A stretch of 64,000 nt of DNA from DASYYE01 sp035946955 (GTDB lineage Bacteria; Actinomycetota; Actinomycetes; Streptosporangiales; Streptosporangiaceae), in the NCBI GenBank assembly GCA_035946955.1, contig DASYYE010000218.1, positions 1 to 64,000 on the forward strand, given 5' to 3'. Position 1 is the first letter of the stretch. The number at the start of each line of letters is the position of its first letter. The notes below the pieces were generated by a model, which did no database searches, had not been told where the DNA came from, and saw nothing but the letters and a program-made list of their open reading frames with translations. The position numbers and the translations under genes are program-made. Below are positions 40,756 through 49,535 of this stretch, piece after piece.

Positions 40756-41919
40756 TCATGCGCCCCCGAGGATGAGGCCGCTGGTGGGGACGCCGGTGCC
40801 GGCGGTGACCAGCACGGGTCCGTCGCCGGGCACCTGGTTGACCGAGGTGCCGCGGACTTGGCGGACGGCTTCGGCGATGCCGTTCATGCCGTGGATGTAG
40901 GCCTCACCGAGCTGGCCGCCATGGGTGTTGAGCGGGAGGCGGCCGCCGAGTTCGATCGCCCCGTCCCCGATGAAGTGGCGGGCCTCGCCCTTGCCGCAGA
41001 AGCCGAGCTCCTCGAGCTGCAGGAGCACGTACGGCGTGAAGTGGTCATACAGCACGGCCGTGCGGATGTCGGCGGGGCCGAGTCCTGCCTGCTGCCAGAG
41101 CTGGCGTGCGACGACTCCCAGCTCGGGCAGGCCGAGTTCGTCGCGGTAGTAGCTGGTCATGGTGAACTGGCCGGGACCGCTGCCCTGGGCGGCGGCGCGG
41201 ATGACCGCTGGCGGGTACGGCAGGTCACGGGCACGGTCCAGGCTGGTGACCACGACGGCGACGGCGCCGTCGCTCTCCTGGCAGCAGTCCAGCAGCCGCA
41301 GCGGCTCGGCGATCCACCGGGCGGCCTGGTGGTCGGCGAGGGTGATGGGCCGCTGGTAGAACCATGCGTGCGGGTTGGCGGCGGCGTGCCGCCGGTCGGC
41401 CACGGTCACCCGGCCAAAGTCCTCACTCGTAGCACCGTGGTCGTGCATGTACCGGCGGGCGATCATCGCCACGGTGGCGGCCGGAGTCCCCAGGCCCATC
41501 GGGTAGTGCCAGCCGTTGTCCACCCCCGACGACGTGGGCGCCGCCACGGCGGCCCGTGACACCTGGCCGAACCGGTGGCCGGAGCGCTCGTTGAGCGCCC
41601 GGTAGCAGACCACGACCTGGGCGATGCCAGTGGCGACCGCCATGGCGGCCTGCTGCACCGTCGCGCAGGCCGCGCCGCCGCCGTAGCCGATCTGGCTGAA
41701 GAACCGCAGCTCGCAGATGCCCAGTTCACGGGCGAGTGCGATCTCGGCGGTGTGGTCCATGGTGAACGTGACGAGGCCGTCCACGTCGCCCGGCCCGAGC
41801 CCGGCATCGGCCAGTGCGGCCAGGGTTGCCTCCACCGCAAGGCGCAGTTCGCTGCGGCCGGAGTCCTTGGAGAACTCGGTCGCGCCGATCCCGGCGATCG
41901 CCGCCTGCCCGGAGATCAT
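40756..41919 (-). CDS. ltp2: Steroid side-chain retro-aldolase Ltp2
   Basis: The 387-residue thiolase-like protein cleaves 17-hydroxy-steroid-propionyl-CoA to androstenedione-type ketone plus propionyl-CoA. Candidate catalytic tyrosines Tyr291 (TAVLYDHFTPY) and Tyr341 (GEAYIHGMNG) sit three residues from those of characterised Ltp2. SQIGYGGGAACATVQQAAMAV lies where the thiolase Cys would be. LPLNTHGGQLGEAYIHG is typical of the Ltp group. Its start overlaps the chsH stop (ATGA), which agrees with the known Ltp2-ChsH2 complex. Confidence 0.9.
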   Translation of the reverse strand: MISGQAAIAGIGATEFSKDSGRSELRLAVEATLAALADAGLGPGDVDGLVTFTMDHTAEIALARELGICELRFFSQIGYGGGAACATVQQAAMAVATGIAQVVVCYRALNERSGHRFGQVSRAAVAAPTSSGVDNGWHYPMGLGTPAATVAMIARRYMHDHGATSEDFGRVTVADRRHAAANPHAWFYQRPITLADHQAARWIAEPLRLLDCCQESDGAVAVVVTSLDRARDLPYPPAVIRAAAQGSGPGQFTMTSYYRDELGLPELGVVARQLWQQAGLGPADIRTAVLYDHFTPYVLLQLEELGFCGKGEARHFIGDGAIELGGRLPLNTHGGQLGEAYIHGMNGIAEAVRQVRGTSVNQVPGDGPVLVTAGTGVPTSGLILGGA

Positions 41920-43262
41920 GGTGTGCCCACCCCGCTGAGGAGGACCGTCCCTGTTACGTGGTCGCCGAGACTGCAGCGGCCGGTGACTTCCACGACGTGG
42001 TCGCCCTCGTCACCGGAACCCTCGCTGACCCGGCCGGAGAGGGTGAGGGTGTCCCCGGCATAACACGGCACCCCCAGCCGGATCGCGAGCCTGCGCACGA
42101 CCGCCTGGGGCCCGGCCCAGTCGGTCACGTACCGCTGGACCAGGCCGGCGGTGGTAAGGATGTTCACGAAGATGTCCCTCCCGCCGCGCTCCATGGCCTT
42201 CGCCTTGTCGTGGTGGACGTCCTGGAAGTCCCGGGTCGCGATCGCGGATGCGACCACGAACGTGGGGGTGACGTCCACGACAAGTTCGGGCAGGCGCTGG
42301 CCGTCCTCGTGCTCCGCCCGCCAAACGGGCAGCGTCAGCCCATCATCGACACGGTGGAAGCCCACCCGGACCGGCATCCCGATGCGCACCTGACCGGGGT
42401 CCACCCCGACGAGCTCAGCAACCATGCGGACACCCTCGGTCAAGGTAACGAGAGCGACCACGATGGGCAGCCGCTTCCCGGGGATGGGCGGGTGGTGGTG
42501 GACCACGTAGCTGTAGACCTCGCCGGTTCCGGCGGCGACCTGGTAACCGGGCCTGGCGTCCCCGCAGCCAAGGCACAGAGGGCCCGGCGGGTGGCGGAGG
42601 GTGCCGCACTGCCCGCACCGCTGGATCCGCAGCTCGCCAGCAGCCGTCCCTTCCCAGAAGAACCGCGTGTCCTGTGAGACGGCCGGCCGCAGCACGTCGG
42701 GCACGGCCGATCCCGGCGCGGGTGCTGGGACGGGGGGAGGCGCCTGCGACGGCCGGAACTTCAGGATCCGGAACAGCATCGTGGCGACCGGCTCATCCCC
42801 GGCGTACCAGGTGCTGCGGGTGGTGACGAACCAGCCTTCGCCAAGCGCCGTCCGCTTGGGGCCGGTGACCTCAGCCAGGCTCGAGGTGACGCTGACCCGC
42901 TCACCGTGGTGCAGGTAGCGGTGGTAGACCTGCTCGCAGTTGGTGGCCACGACCGAGGTGAACCCCGCCTCATCGAGCGCGGCGGACATCAGGCCGAGCG
43001 GGTCGTCTTTGCCACGGTTGGGATGCAGGCCGGGCATCGTCCACACCTGTGCCATGGCCGGGGGTGCCACCAGGCCGCCATGGATGGACCGGGCGGCGGA
43101 CTCTGCGTCGGTGTAGACGGGGTTGGCGTCGCCGACCGCCTCCACCCAGTTGTGGACCATCGGCAGGTTCACCGGGTCGCGCGCCAGCCGGGGCGCGCAC
43201 TCCCCCGCCGCCATGACCTTTGCGGCGGCTTCCTCGATGGCTGTCACCTGTGCTCCGTTCAT
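41916..43262 (-). CDS. chsH2-chsH1: Fused ChsH2-ChsH1 enoyl-CoA hydratase
   Basis: The 448-residue polypeptide has three modules. An N-terminal MaoC-like hot-dog domain (~8-170) is followed by a DUF35 zinc ribbon/OB fold (~197-315; Cys216, Cys219, Cys230, Cys233). The C-terminal MaoC domain (~325-448) has the hydratase motif TRDFQDVHHD (Asp345-x4-His350). In M. tuberculosis the first two form ChsH2 (Rv3542c) and the last is ChsH1 (Rv3541c), a separate chain. The hydratase acts on the 17-propenoyl-CoA side chain and the DUF35 domain docks Ltp2. The ATG at 43262 overlaps the upstream dehydrogenase stop. Confidence 0.9.
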   Translation of the reverse strand: MNGAQVTAIEEAAAKVMAAGECAPRLARDPVNLPMVHNWVEAVGDANPVYTDAESAARSIHGGLVAPPAMAQVWTMPGLHPNRGKDDPLGLMSAALDEAGFTSVVATNCEQVYHRYLHHGERVSVTSSLAEVTGPKRTALGEGWFVTTRSTWYAGDEPVATMLFRILKFRPSQAPPPVPAPAPGSAVPDVLRPAVSQDTRFFWEGTAAGELRIQRCGQCGTLRHPPGPLCLGCGDARPGYQVAAGTGEVYSYVVHHHPPIPGKRLPIVVALVTLTEGVRMVAELVGVDPGQVRIGMPVRVGFHRVDDGLTLPVWRAEHEDGQRLPELVVDVTPTFVVASAIATRDFQDVHHDKAKAMERGGRDIFVNILTTAGLVQRYVTDWAGPQAVVRRLAIRLGVPCYAGDTLTLSGRVSEGSGDEGDHVVEVTGRCSLGDHVTGTVLLSGVGTP

Positions 43263-45532
43263 CGGGTGCTCGCCCCGGCGGGCTTGCCCGCCGGGGCCTC
43301 CGTCACGGCCGCTGGTTCCCTGGGCAGGCCCAGCGCGTGTTCGCCGACCACCGACAGCAGCACCTGTGTGGTGCCGCCCGCGATGCTCAGGCACCGGGTG
43401 AGCAGGAAGTCGTGCACGGCCTGCTCGGCCACGCCGTCCGTGGCGGCGGCATCGGGGCCGTAGAGGTCCAGCACAGCCTGCGCGACCGCCTGCCGGTGGG
43501 CCACACCGGCCAGCTTGCGCACGGCCGCTGCAGGCCCCGGGTCCTGGCCGTGCAACTGGGCAAGCGCGGTGCGCAGGTCCAGCAGCGACCCGGCGAGGCC
43601 GTCCGCGACCAGCCCACCGACCTGGTCTGCCACCCGGGGGTCGTCTGCCAGCCCTGCGCCCGTGACGGCGTTGATCAGGCCCTCCACCTCGTCTGAGAGG
43701 GCGGAGCCCTGGCCCATGGCCACCCGCTCGGTCGCGAGCGCGCTGCGGGCGATCCGCCAGCCCTCGCCAGGCCGGCCGACCACGCAGTCGCCGGGCACGA
43801 AGACCCCGTCCAGGAACACCTCGTTGAACACGGCGCGCCCGGTGATCTCACGCAGCGGGCGGATCTCGATGCCGTCGCTGGTCATGTCGACCAGGAAGAA
43901 GGTCAGGCCACGGTGCTTGGGAGCATCCGGGTCGGTGCGGGCGAGACAGATCGCCCAGTCGGCTTCGTGGGCTAGTGAGGTCCACACCTTCTGGCCGGTC
44001 AGCCGCCAGCCACCGTCGGCCGGCTCCGCCCGCGTCCGCAGCCCGGCCAGGTCGGAACCTGCCTCTGGCTCACTGAAGAGCTGGCACCAGGTGACTTCTC
44101 CCCGCAGTGTGGGACCGGCGAACCGCGCGGCCTGCTCGGCGTTGCCGTGGGCGATGACCGCGGGCACCGCCCAGCCGCCGATGACGAGGTCGGGCCTTGA
44201 CAGCCCGGCACGGTGCAGTTCCTCATCGATGGCGTGCTGGGCCGCGGGCGAGGCGGCCAGGCCGTACGGCGGGGGCCACTGTGGGGCCGCATAGCCCGCG
44301 TCGGCGAGCGCGGCGCGCTGGCTCGGCACCGGCAGGGACGCGATACGGCTGGCTACTTCTCTGGCGTCGTGGGCAGCGTCATCGCCGCCCGCGCCCGTCC
44401 GGTCCACCGAGAGGTGCCGGCGGCTCCCGGCGAGCGCGAGCGCGGCGGTCCGTGCCCGCCATTGTGCGCTGCCGCCGAGCAATGCACGCAGCGCGAGCGC
44501 CCGCCGGAGGTAGAGGTGGGCGTCATGTTCCCAGGTGAAGCCGATGCCGCCGAGTACCTGGATGCAGTCTTTGGCGTTGTCCACGGCGGCGTCCAGCGCG
44601 CTGGCGGCCGCCGCGGCCGCCGCCAGCGGGTGCTCCTGCGGCGCCTCATCGACCACACGGGCCGCGTCCCAGGCGAGCGCCGCGGCAGTCTCCGCACGGC
44701 ACAGCATCCACGCGCACATGTGCTTGACCGCCTGGAACGAGCCGATCGGGCGGCCGAACTGGTGACGGGTCCGGGCATAGCTGGCTGCGGTGTCGCAGCA
44801 CCACCGGGCGACCGCGGCCGCCTCGGCCCCGGACAGGGTCGCCGCCAGGTCGCGGACCGCGCCGGTGCGCACGCCGCGGAGGAGGGCCGATGCAGCGACG
44901 GGCGCATCGGTCAGCCGGATGGTGGCCAGTGGCCGGGAGAAGTCCACGGGCTGGCGTGGGATGACCGTGGCGCCGGGCTGGCCGGGCGTGGCGAGGAACC
45001 ACACCTCGCCTGTGTCTGTTGCCGCGGGCAGGAGCAGGTGGGTGGTGGCTCCCGCGCCCAGCACCGGGCCTGTCTCACCAGTTACCCGGAGTGTGCCGCC
45101 GTCCTCCCATACGCCACGCAGAGCGCCGTTGCCGAAAGCGACGGCCGCCGGGGACTTGCCCGACACCAGGCCGGGAAGCAGTGCCCGCGCGGCGGGCTCC
45201 TCCGCGTGCCCGGCGAGCACCAGCCCCGCCAGCACGGTGGGCATGACCGGCCCCGGTGCCAGCACGTAGCCGAGTCCCTCCAGCGCGGCGGCCAGGTCAG
45301 CCACGCTGCCGTCAGCCCCGCCGACGGCCGGGGGCGCCGCGATCCCGAAGATGCCAAGGCCTGCCAGTTCGTCCCAGCACTGGCTGGTCAGCGGCGTGCT
45401 GGACGCCCCGGCACCGGTGCCGTGCCCGGCGGGCTCGAGCCCACGGACGAGCGACTGTGGGCCGGTGCGGCCCGCCCAGTCGCGGATCGAGTCCTGGATG
45501 GCACGCTGCTCCTCGGTGAAGGCAATCGGCAC
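43259..45532 (-). CDS. fadE34: Two-domain acyl-CoA dehydrogenase (FadE34-type)
   Basis: The 757-residue chain contains two ACAD units. The N-terminal one (~1-370) has YARTRHQFGRPIGSFQAVKHM and DCIQVLGGIGFTWEHDAHLYLRRA. The C-terminal one (~390-757) has CQLFSEPEAGSDLAGLRTRA, GQKVWTSLAHEADWAICLART and CLSIAGGTTQVLLSVVGEHALGLP. This internal pairing mirrors FadE34/ChsE3, which replaces an alpha2beta2 heteromer and oxidises steroid side-chain CoA esters. It is divergent from kstR as in Rv3573c/Rv3574, but is also fused by operon to chsH and ltp2, where fadE28-fadE29 normally sit. The GTG at 45532 is set by GGGAGGAGC. Confidence 0.88.
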   Translation of the reverse strand: MPIAFTEEQRAIQDSIRDWAGRTGPQSLVRGLEPAGHGTGAGASSTPLTSQCWDELAGLGIFGIAAPPAVGGADGSVADLAAALEGLGYVLAPGPVMPTVLAGLVLAGHAEEPAARALLPGLVSGKSPAAVAFGNGALRGVWEDGGTLRVTGETGPVLGAGATTHLLLPAATDTGEVWFLATPGQPGATVIPRQPVDFSRPLATIRLTDAPVAASALLRGVRTGAVRDLAATLSGAEAAAVARWCCDTAASYARTRHQFGRPIGSFQAVKHMCAWMLCRAETAAALAWDAARVVDEAPQEHPLAAAAAAASALDAAVDNAKDCIQVLGGIGFTWEHDAHLYLRRALALRALLGGSAQWRARTAALALAGSRRHLSVDRTGAGGDDAAHDAREVASRIASLPVPSQRAALADAGYAAPQWPPPYGLAASPAAQHAIDEELHRAGLSRPDLVIGGWAVPAVIAHGNAEQAARFAGPTLRGEVTWCQLFSEPEAGSDLAGLRTRAEPADGGWRLTGQKVWTSLAHEADWAICLARTDPDAPKHRGLTFFLVDMTSDGIEIRPLREITGRAVFNEVFLDGVFVPGDCVVGRPGEGWRIARSALATERVAMGQGSALSDEVEGLINAVTGAGLADDPRVADQVGGLVADGLAGSLLDLRTALAQLHGQDPGPAAAVRKLAGVAHRQAVAQAVLDLYGPDAAATDGVAEQAVHDFLLTRCLSIAGGTTQVLLSVVGEHALGLPREPAAVTEAPAGKPAGASTR

Positions 45533-45563
45533 CGTTGCTCCTCCCGCCACGACTGGACAGAAT

Positions 45564-45577
45564 TAGAACACGTTTCA
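45564..45577. promoter_or_regulatory. KstR box between fadE34 and kstR
   Basis: TAGAACACGTTTCA fits TnnAACnnGTTnnA. It lies 32 bases from the dehydrogenase start and ~150 bases upstream of kstR, allowing autorepression. Confidence 0.82.
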
Positions 45578-45723
45578 GTCATGGACGGCCAGCGGCGGTA
45601 CTGCCAGCGCCACGATTGCTACGCTGATCAAGGCAGGGGCGATGCCAGCGCCCTGAACAGTGAATCGGCGGCGGTGGCAGGTCGGGTGGGCTGACCGTGC
45701 CTGCCGTGACGAGGGAGACCTGG

Positions 45724-46341
45724 ATGGCACCGCCGAGAAGACGTACTGCCACTGCACCTGCCGTGCCCAACGAGACGGAGTTCGGCTCATCGGCCCAGCG
45801 TGACCGCAGGAAGCGGATCATCGACACCACGCTGGCGCTGGCCTCCAAGGGCGGCTACGACGCCGTGCAGATGCGGACCGTGGCCGAGCAGGCCGACGTG
45901 GCCCTCGGCACGCTGTACCGCTACTTCCCGTCCAAGATCCACCTGCTCGTGTCCGGACTGGTCCGGGAGCTGGAGCGAACGCAGGAACGGCTGGACCGCG
46001 TCCCCATCCCCGGGGAGACCCCCTACGATCGCATGCTGTTCGTGCTGGGCCGCATGACCAGGTCACTGCAGCGCGAGCCGATGCTGACAGAGGCGATGAC
46101 GCGCGCGTTCATGTTCGCGGACCCGAGCGTCGCCGCCGAACTCAACGCTGTGGCGCAGCTGATGGAGCGGATGCTCACCAAGGCCATGCACGAGGGCGAG
46201 CCGTCAGCCGACGACGCCGCGATCGCCCGGATCATCGGTGACGTCTGGCTGTCCAACCTCGTCGCCTGGGTGACCCGGCGCGCGTCGGCCAACGACGTGA
46301 ACAGGCACCTCGAGCTCGCCGCCCGCCTGCTGCTGCGCTGA
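45724..46341 (+). CDS. kstR: TetR-family repressor KstR
   Basis: The 205-residue regulator closely follows M. tuberculosis KstR. The helix-turn-helix region GSSAQRDRRKRIIDTTLALASKGGYDAVQMRTVAEQADVALGTLYRYFPSKIHLLVSGLVREL (in order, ~24-85) is nearly superimposable. The C-terminal ligand domain has LTEAMTRAFMFADPSVAAEL and IIGDVWLSNLVAWVTRRASANDV. KstR is released from DNA by 3-oxo-cholestenoyl-CoA-type ligands. The ATG at 45724 after GAGGGAG is preferred to a GTG nine codons upstream. Its expected boxes occur throughout the window. Confidence 0.93.
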   Translation: MAPPRRRTATAPAVPNETEFGSSAQRDRRKRIIDTTLALASKGGYDAVQMRTVAEQADVALGTLYRYFPSKIHLLVSGLVRELERTQERLDRVPIPGETPYDRMLFVLGRMTRSLQREPMLTEAMTRAFMFADPSVAAELNAVAQLMERMLTKAMHEGEPSADDAAIARIIGDVWLSNLVAWVTRRASANDVNRHLELAARLLLR

Positions 46342-46348
46342 GCGCCTC

Positions 46349-48154
46349 TCAGCCGAGCAAGGTGTCCAGGAACGGGCTGCTGAACACGGCGTACGGGTCA
46401 TACGAGGTCAAGAGCGCCACCGCGGTACTCCAGCCGTCGCCAGCGGCCTGCCCGGCGCTCACCGCGGCGGGGACCGAGCCACCCAGGATGGCGGCATTGG
46501 CCCACGGCCCGGCCGGGGTGCATGCCCATGCCTTCGACCATTCCGGCCGCACGGCAGCGTAACTGCCGGTGTAGTGGCTCCAGATCCATGCCTCCATGTC
46601 CGCGTAGAACTGGGAGAAGCCGGGGGTGACCGGCAGGGTTCCCATGTCCAGCCAGACCGCGGTGTCCCAGCCCGGGTGGTCGGGCCGTGGCCGCACGGAC
46701 GACAGGATCGGCGACTGCGCCCCGGGCACCACGGAGCCGGCCGGGTTGTCGAGGCCGGTCACGCGGATCTCGACGGGCCCGTTCATCGGGAACTGGCCAA
46801 GGAGCTGGTAGTAGGCGAGCCTGCTGGTGTACTGGGTGTAGAAGTCGCTGACCACCTGCTGGATGTTCGACCGTGAGGTCACGACCGCGAAGCCCGCCTC
46901 GACGATCCGCACGGTGGTCGGCTTCACGTACAGCAGGACGTCCTGCGACTGCCCCCAGATGTCCCAGACTCCGGTGAAGACCAGGCCGGTGTCCACCAGT
47001 GAGATCGCGATTGACTCGAAAGAGGGCGTGCCGGTGGTGTCGCCGTCCACCACCTGGCCGTAGAAGGTGTTCTGCCGCGTGGTCACGCCGTTGGTGAAGG
47101 AATAGTTGTACGGGCCGCTCACCTTTGCGGAGAACCACGGCTGGCTCGGGGCGATGCTCCAGACCTTCAGCCACGGCGTGGTGGTGAACGGGAACCAGAT
47201 CGCCTCCACCCGGCCCGCGCCCTCGGCATAGCTGGCGAACGAATACGGCCCGGCCAGGGCCGGTGGGGCGAACAGGTCGGCAGCCGAGATGTCTACCCAG
47301 CTCTGGCAGCGCAGCATCTGGTTCGACGCGACCTGCAGTGTGACCTCGGTGACGAACGCTCGCCCCAGGTGCGCGAGGAACGCGCGGATATCCGGGTCGG
47401 ACCGCTGGAACCTCCGCAGCACATACTGTCCCTGCGCCGGGCTCCACACCACGGCGGTCAGCGACACGACGAGGTTGGACAGGGAACCGTAGCTCTGCCC
47501 AGGCAGCGGCGTCTCACCGGCACCCGGGATCGCGCTGCCATGGGCGTTGATCGCCAGCGCCCCGCCGACCGTGATGTCACCGGGCGCCGGGATCGCGCAG
47601 AAGCCGTAGCCCGCGGTGGCTGTCGCGCTCGTCAGCGCATCCATGGTGGCGCCCGCCTGCACGGTGACCGTGGCGGGCGGCCCCGCGCTGATGCTCACCG
47701 AGGTCAGGTACTGGGTCGTGTCCACGAGCACGTACCCGGTCCCGTCACTGCCGGCAGGCAGCAGGACCGGCGACCAGTTGTGGCTCATGCCTTTGGGCCG
47801 CAGCCGGTACCCGTTCGCGTACGCCCAGTTGGCGAGAGAGACCACGTCATCGGCAGACCCCGGAGCGCAGGTCCACACACTGTCGATGACGATCATGCCT
47901 GCCCAGTTCTGGTAGGCCTGCTGGTACAGCGGGATCGACGACGGGAAGCTGGGCGGTGCCGCGCTGGTGGCCGCAGCGCTCGCCGGTGTCACCCGGTACG
48001 CCTGCGTCCACACCAATGCGCCGCCCGCGACCGCCCCTGCCAGGATGGCACGCCGCGTCAGCCCGCCCGCCTCGCCAGGCGGCTCGTTCCCACGGCGCTG
48101 ACCGGCGCCGGACGGGTTGGCCGTCGGTCGGTGTGGTGCGCGGCGAGGCTGCAT
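46349..48154 (-). CDS. Tat-exported class II cholesterol oxidase (VAO family)
   Basis: The 601-residue protein has a twin-arginine signal (TRRAILAGAVAGGALVW at ~32-50). It then has a vanillyl-alcohol-oxidase FAD domain: RLRPKGMSHNWSPVLLPAG, with a His suited to covalent FAD, and VTVQAGATMDALTSATATAGYGF…GDITVGGALAINAHGSAIPG. This is the class II (Brevibacterium-type) cholesterol oxidase architecture, unrelated to GMC-type ChoD. It would oxidise cholesterol to cholestenone outside the membrane, making H2O2. It is convergent with kstR; a KstR box lies 138 bases upstream of the start. Confidence 0.87.
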   Translation of the reverse strand: MQPRRAPHRPTANPSGAGQRRGNEPPGEAGGLTRRAILAGAVAGGALVWTQAYRVTPASAAATSAAPPSFPSSIPLYQQAYQNWAGMIVIDSVWTCAPGSADDVVSLANWAYANGYRLRPKGMSHNWSPVLLPAGSDGTGYVLVDTTQYLTSVSISAGPPATVTVQAGATMDALTSATATAGYGFCAIPAPGDITVGGALAINAHGSAIPGAGETPLPGQSYGSLSNLVVSLTAVVWSPAQGQYVLRRFQRSDPDIRAFLAHLGRAFVTEVTLQVASNQMLRCQSWVDISAADLFAPPALAGPYSFASYAEGAGRVEAIWFPFTTTPWLKVWSIAPSQPWFSAKVSGPYNYSFTNGVTTRQNTFYGQVVDGDTTGTPSFESIAISLVDTGLVFTGVWDIWGQSQDVLLYVKPTTVRIVEAGFAVVTSRSNIQQVVSDFYTQYTSRLAYYQLLGQFPMNGPVEIRVTGLDNPAGSVVPGAQSPILSSVRPRPDHPGWDTAVWLDMGTLPVTPGFSQFYADMEAWIWSHYTGSYAAVRPEWSKAWACTPAGPWANAAILGGSVPAAVSAGQAAGDGWSTAVALLTSYDPYAVFSSPFLDTLLG

Positions 48155-48225
48155 GGCGTTCCCCTTCAGGTCGGCCGGTCAGGTGCCAGGGGCTCTCTCC
48201 TGGTGAGTGTCGGTGGCAGTGGCAT

Positions 48226-48247
48226 ACCAAGCGTGCGCTTGCTTGGT
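48226..48247. promoter_or_regulatory. Inverted repeat upstream of the cholesterol oxidase
   Basis: ACCAAGC (48226-48232) and GCTTGGT (48241-48247) form an inverted repeat, with a nested AAGCGTGCGCTT palindrome. The half-sites resemble KstR2 half-sites (CAAG/CTTG) but the spacing is wider, so it may bind a different TetR-type protein. Confidence 0.5.
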
Positions 48248-48291
48248 TTGGTTAAAACAAGGTAAACACGCCTGGCGGCACCAGGCAATAA

Positions 48292-48305
48292 TGCAACCTG
48301 TTCTA
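48292..48305. promoter_or_regulatory. KstR box near the cholesterol oxidase and DUF3068 gene
   Basis: TGCAACCTGTTCTA fits the consensus. It is 138 bases upstream of the oxidase start and lies beyond the 3' end of the DUF3068 gene, so the oxidase is the likely target. Confidence 0.75.
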
Positions 48306-48389
48306 GTTATTGAACGGGCTACGGCGGGGTTGGCGGCCGTGACTGACGACGGCCACTGGCGGGCCGACGCGGCCCGCTCGGTGCGCCTG

Positions 48390-49433
48390 CTACTCGTCCT
48401 GCGCAGACCCTGACGGCCGCTCAGCCGCGGCCGACAACTGCTCCCCCTTGCCCTGCTCCGCACCGCCGGGTTCGGCGGCCGGCTCCACGGCCACACCGTC
48501 CGCGGGGCGTGGCTGCTCGTGGGGCCTGCGCCAGGCCAGTAGTATGCCCGCGGCGAGCGCCACGAGTCCGGCGAGACCGCCGGCCAGCGGCAGAGTCGTC
48601 ACGACGAGGTCGTACTGGCTGTGGCCGGACTTGTCGATGCCTGCCACTTTCAGCACGCTCTGCGGTGTGAAGCGCAGAGTGCCGTCGTACAGCAGGAGGC
48701 GCTGCACGCCGGTGTCGTCCACCAAGCTGAGCTGCTGGCTCTGGGTCGTGTCCAGTTGTGCACCAGTGACGGGGTCCACCCAGAAGGTGTTGGTCCCGGT
48801 GTAGACCTCCGTGAGGGTCACCAGGCCCTTGCCTGGCATCCCAGCCAGGGCAGGCGGGAACTGGATGTGGGTCACCGGTGTGGGAGCCACATGTTCCACG
48901 AAGCGGTAGACGCTGATGCCGTCAATGGTTGACGTCCCCGCGTACCTCGCCGGCCTGGCCTTGTTGAGGACGGGGTCGGACACCTGGTAGGTCTGGGGCT
49001 TTGTGCCGAATGGCCACAGGCCCTGGGCCAGCCCGGTCTGCAGGATCGACGTGTTGCCGTTGACGTTTGACCCGCAGCAGTTGACGAGCTCACCGGTGCG
49101 GCGGTTGAAGGCGAACTGCATGGTCTGGACTTGGTACTGCCTGTGGTTCGTCTCGTCATAGAGGTAGCTGAACTCGTCCCACACCGCCGTGGACGACGTG
49201 CCCGACCTCGGCACTGACTTGACCGTGCTGGTGGTCCGGATCGTGACGCCGTGGACTTCCTTGAGCACGCTGGGGCTGAAGTACGAGATACCGCTCCCCT
49301 GCAGTGCGGTGGTCTCGTACTCGTTCAGCGGGTACTTGATTAACTTGTTGTCCACGTAGCCACGGACGAGGAGGGCGAGGACAAGCAGGAACGCCCCAAG
49401 GCCGGCGAGCGCGATCCCAAGCGCACGGCGCAT
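48390..49433 (-). CDS. DUF3068 (PorA-family) envelope protein
   Basis: The 347-residue protein has an N-terminal membrane helix (ALGIALAGLGAFLLVLALLV), a large outer domain and a second helix (~285-310, LAGGLAGLVALAAGILLAW). A charged C-terminal tail rich in Ala/Glu follows. The outer domain has WDEFSYLYDETNHRQYQVQTMQFAFNRRTGELVNCC and PQTYQVSDPVLNKARPARY, typical of DUF3068. Function is unknown; it is found in mycolate- or arabinan-bearing and other actinomycetes. The ATG at 49433 is set by AGGAGGAACG. A KstR box lies 67 bases upstream. Confidence 0.82.
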   Translation of the reverse strand: MRRALGIALAGLGAFLLVLALLVRGYVDNKLIKYPLNEYETTALQGSGISYFSPSVLKEVHGVTIRTTSTVKSVPRSGTSSTAVWDEFSYLYDETNHRQYQVQTMQFAFNRRTGELVNCCGSNVNGNTSILQTGLAQGLWPFGTKPQTYQVSDPVLNKARPARYAGTSTIDGISVYRFVEHVAPTPVTHIQFPPALAGMPGKGLVTLTEVYTGTNTFWVDPVTGAQLDTTQSQQLSLVDDTGVQRLLLYDGTLRFTPQSVLKVAGIDKSGHSQYDLVVTTLPLAGGLAGLVALAAGILLAWRRPHEQPRPADGVAVEPAAEPGGAEQGKGEQLSAAAERPSGSAQDE

Positions 49434-49499
49434 CGTTCCTCCTGGAACGGCTGTGATCAACCTGTGTGACGCACAGGGGCCACTGGCAGATTCGCTGAC

Positions 49500-49513
49500 T
49501 ATAACACGTTCTA
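49500..49513. promoter_or_regulatory. KstR box upstream of the DUF3068 gene
   Basis: TATAACACGTTCTA fits TnnAACnnGTTnnA. It lies between the aftD-like stop and the DUF3068 start and places an envelope gene under sterol control. Confidence 0.8.
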
Positions 49514-49535
49514 CTCAGAATGGCTGATCAGAGGA

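Noticed and set aside
48226..48247. KstR2 box upstream of the cholesterol oxidase
   Set aside because: CAAG and CTTG are six bases apart instead of two, so it does not fit AnCAAGnnCTTGnT.
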